A stretch of 64,000 nt of DNA from Silene latifolia. Its lineage: Eukaryota; Streptophyta; Magnoliopsida; Caryophyllales; Caryophyllaceae. The stretch's first letter is position 1; every line of letters begins with the position of its first letter. The translations under genes were made by a program, and so were the position numbers. The stretch lies in assembly GCF_048544455.1 (NCBI RefSeq), contig NC_133534.1, positions 88,317,637-88,381,636 on the forward strand, written 5' to 3'. Positions 61,838-64,000 of this stretch are shown here, piece by piece. The notes below the pieces were generated by a model. That model had not been told where the DNA came from. It saw nothing but the letters and a program-made list of their open reading frames with translations, and ran no database searches.

Positions 61838-63308
61838 TGTAATACTACGGTTTTATGAGTCTTTGGGTACTCTATCGAGTGGGGCTTACTCTGTCGATTA
61901 AGTAGTTTTTGACGCAAAACAGTAGTCTGCCTGTAGGGTACTCGATCGAGTAAGTTGGGTACTCGATCGAGTAGGATCACTCGATCGAGTAAGTGCCTTA
62001 CTCGATCGAGTAAGTGGTTTTACGGGTTTTGTTAATAATGCGGGAATGGTATATAAGGCTTTCGTCACTTTTCTCAAAACACTTTTACAACCTAAAAACC
62101 TTCAAGAGAAGATTGGGAGTTACGTTGAATCATCCTCGCCGCATTTTTAGCAAATCCCGGAGCTAGAGGTGTCGGATTTCATCGTTCTTTACACCGTTGT
62201 GATCCTTGTGTTGAGGGTAAGCTTTACATATAATTTTTATACTGTTTTGTTAAAGTTGGTTAAACCCTAATTTGGGGATTTGGGGTTTGTATGATTGTAT
62301 GGTCACGGTAGTAATTGTATCAATGTTTGTATAGGAGGAGGGTTCGTAGAAGAGATGTTTTGAGACAACTGCTAGATCGTCTGATTCTGTGATTGCGTTC
62401 CAGGTAGGGTTTCCCTACTCGGTATTAATTACATAATGTGTGGTGATTGTGCTGTAGTTAGTGATTGTTAATTGATTCAGACGGTTGTGATTTCGTATTG
62501 TTGATTGATTCAGACGGTTGTGATTTCGTATTGTTGATTGATTCAAACGGTTGTGATTTCATATTAATGATTGATTCAGACGGTTGTTGATTTTATGTTG
62601 TGATTACTGTTTAACTGTCTGTGATCTTCGGGGTGCGTCCCTGGCTGAGTGGAGTAACTTGCGGGAGTGGCTTCACGCCCTTGATTCGCCTTCTGTGGAA
62701 CCCGCCACATAAGGGATGTGCACATTAATGAACATGGGTTTATCGCTCGATGAAGATGAGCGGGGCTTAGGTGGGAACGGCTGCGGTCCCCCACTGGCGG
62801 TGTGGAGTATCTGTTCCGATGGATACTCTGGCAGGGCTACACACTTTAGTGTGTAGTCAGTTGTGTGGAAATTGATTATGGAGTTTGGAGGATTGTTGTG
62901 TTGTTGAGTTGTTTGTGTACTTGTTTCGTTGTGGCTTTGTGTTGTGTAATTAGAACTGACCCCGTTTAATGTTTTAAAAATTGTGGTGATCCATTTGGGG
63001 TGGTAAGCAATTATTGAGCAGGTATGAGCTGATGCGTATGGGATAACTGGGAGGAGTCACCACGATGCAGTTTAGAAGTCTTTCGTTGTGTCTGATAGTT
63101 TTATAGTCTTTTGATAGTAGACAGTTTTGGAGAACTTGTATCTCTTTATCAGTTTTGGTTTTTGGCATGTAATCACGTTAAACGTTATTTACTATTTAAG
63201 TATGTTTCTTTATTGTCTGATGATTATCATTGTCTCGGGTAACCGAGATGGTGACGTTCCTATACCTGAGTGGTCCTGGTAAGGCACTTGGAGTATGGGG
63301 GTGTCATA
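61838..63308 (+). repeat. 3' LTR of element A
   Basis: Pair of 49318-50749; ends GTGTCATA where the 5' LTR has GTGTCACA. It carries two extra palindromes compared with its partner (a difference of about 39 bases). Confidence 0.9.
61868..62012. repeat. Palindrome array in the 3' LTR of A (6 copies)
   Basis: Four exact or near-exact CTCGATCGAG cores and two variants. TATATAAGG follows at 62050-62058. Confidence 0.88.
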
Positions 63309-63313
63309 GTAAG

Positions 63314-63569
63314 GACCCACTGCAAAACAAACTCGAACTTGTTGCGAGACTTTCACCTTCTTACCATTATCTAGCCAATGCAAAGTGTATGGTTTGGGAT
63401 GAATTGTAGTTGCCAAAACAAGTTTACTTATCATCTCAGATGAGGCAGCGTTGGTGCAACTTCCTCCATCTATGATCACACTATACCATCGATCATTCAC
63501 TTGGCACTTGGTATTAAAGAGTTGATCTCGTTGCTCCGTGTTGAAAAGTTCCATCTTTCTTTCGCCCAT
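63314..63569 (-). pseudogene. Element C protease, N-terminal half
   Basis: On the minus strand, from the ATG at 63567-63569 just inside the PBS: VIIDGGSCTNAASSEMISKL (active site D-G-G-S in a chromovirus-like retropepsin), then YTLHWLDNGKKVKVSQQVRV, up to the element A insertion. The nearness of this ORF to the PBS shows that gag has been lost. Confidence 0.78.
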
Positions 63570-63603
63570 AGGACCGTCTTATTTTAAGAAAATCAAGAAC
63601 GTG

Positions 63604-63615
63604 GCTCTGATACCA
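63604..63615 (-). other. Primer-binding site of element C
   Basis: The minus strand reads TGGTATCAGAGC, two bases from the LTR. Confidence 0.88.
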
Positions 63616-63617
63616 AA

Positions 63618-64000
63618 TAATACGAAAATTACTCGAAAGAATAAGATTCATAGGTTTGCAGCAGAAACTTTCAGATTGAACAGTTGGACGATCTGCCTGC
63701 TTAAGATTCTGGTACGAATTTGTTGAAAATAACAGTCTTGGGAACTGTCTGTTAATGATTTCAGATATGGTAATTTTTATGTAGTTTTCTTTTATTTTGT
63801 AAACGAAAAAAAATAACAAAGGATATTTGCCTCGAAGTCTGTGAAGAAATCGAACAAATTGGATATTTATTCATGGTATGTAACGTCATTATTGTATGAG
63901 AATCATCTCTATGAGATCTAATTACACGACTAATATCAAATGTTAATGCTTTTTTGGATTTGTTTGTTGAAAATGTGATGGTCTTAAGTGTAAAGTTTAG
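63618..64000 (-). repeat. 5' LTR of element C, cut by the window edge
   Basis: Matches 47466-47700 (GATTGAACAGTTGGACGATC and surroundings). The remaining half lies outside the window. Confidence 0.82.

Larger units (their letters stand above)
49318..63308 (+). mobile_element. Noncoding LTR retrotransposon A (LARD-like), carrying nested element B
   Basis: LTRs 49318-50749 and 61838-63308, PBS TGGTATCAGAGC at 50753-50764, polypurine tract before 61838, TSD GTAAG. Without element B the interior is about 4.3 kb with no recognisable protein. The PPT context CTTCGGGGACGAAGTTC and the PBS suggest descent from a chromovirus-type gypsy element. It must rely on proteins of another element. Confidence 0.88.
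47466..64000 (-). mobile_element. Gypsy-type element C, protease-only, split by element A
   Basis: Minus strand. The 5' LTR starts at 63618 and leaves the window; the 3' LTR is 47466-48392. The PBS (63604-63615) is tRNA-iMet type and a polypurine tract lies at 48393-48412. Without element A the interior is only about 1.2 kb and codes for a protease-type ORF with an acidic tail. Gag, RT and integrase are absent, so it is non-autonomous. Confidence 0.8.

Overview
The window is plant nuclear DNA, almost certainly from a eudicot. The evidence is one intron-containing heat-shock factor gene of the HSFA5 type set among nested LTR retrotransposons, a plant L1-type LINE, Helitron-like ends, hAT-like and Stowaway-like elements, and plant tRNA primer-binding sites. 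A Tat/Retand-like element with antisense genes would fit Caryophyllales, but that placement is inference. No bacterial, organellar, rRNA or tRNA gene was seen.

Layout. (1) 1-6561: minus-strand Athila-like Ty3/gypsy element, 5' LTR at 4823-6561, then PBS, gag, protease and an accessory ORF running off the left edge. It sits inside (2) a plus-strand Tat-like Ty3/gypsy element, 6562 to about 30837, with PR, RT, two RNase H domains and integrase, all broken. Its 3' region carries two antisense, intron-containing genes (12086-13580 and 14488-17507). Its 3' LTR (18486-20660 plus 30591-30837) is interrupted by (3) a minus-strand Ty1/copia element at 20661-30585, with 5-bp target duplication CCTAA and its own hAT-like insert at 25015-26098. 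(4) 31197-36013: decayed L1-type LINE. (5) 37094-44589: a hAT-like element, then two probably nested Helitron-like elements. These contain smaller MITEs and a repeat family with snRNA-type promoter spacing. (6) 44792-47146: HSFA5-like gene, apparently intact, the only ordinary host gene seen. (7) 47466 to the right edge: a minus-strand gypsy element (C) coding only for a protease-type ORF. It is split by noncoding LTR element A (49318-63308, TSD GTAAG), which is itself split by related noncoding element B (52353-59147, TSD GATAT).

The most interesting signal is shared architecture. The Athila-like, Tat-like, A and B elements each carry a private short dyad-symmetric motif. In each, the motif is clustered just upstream of a TATA box in the LTR and again at an internal site. 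In the Tat-like and Athila-like elements the internal copies lie upstream of accessory genes. In A and B the motif changed in concert at the LTR and internal sites (core CGATCG in A, CGACCG or CGGCCG in B). This looks like an element-specific promoter module reused inside the element.

All coordinates were read by eye. LTR identities and exon borders are estimates and no database search was run.
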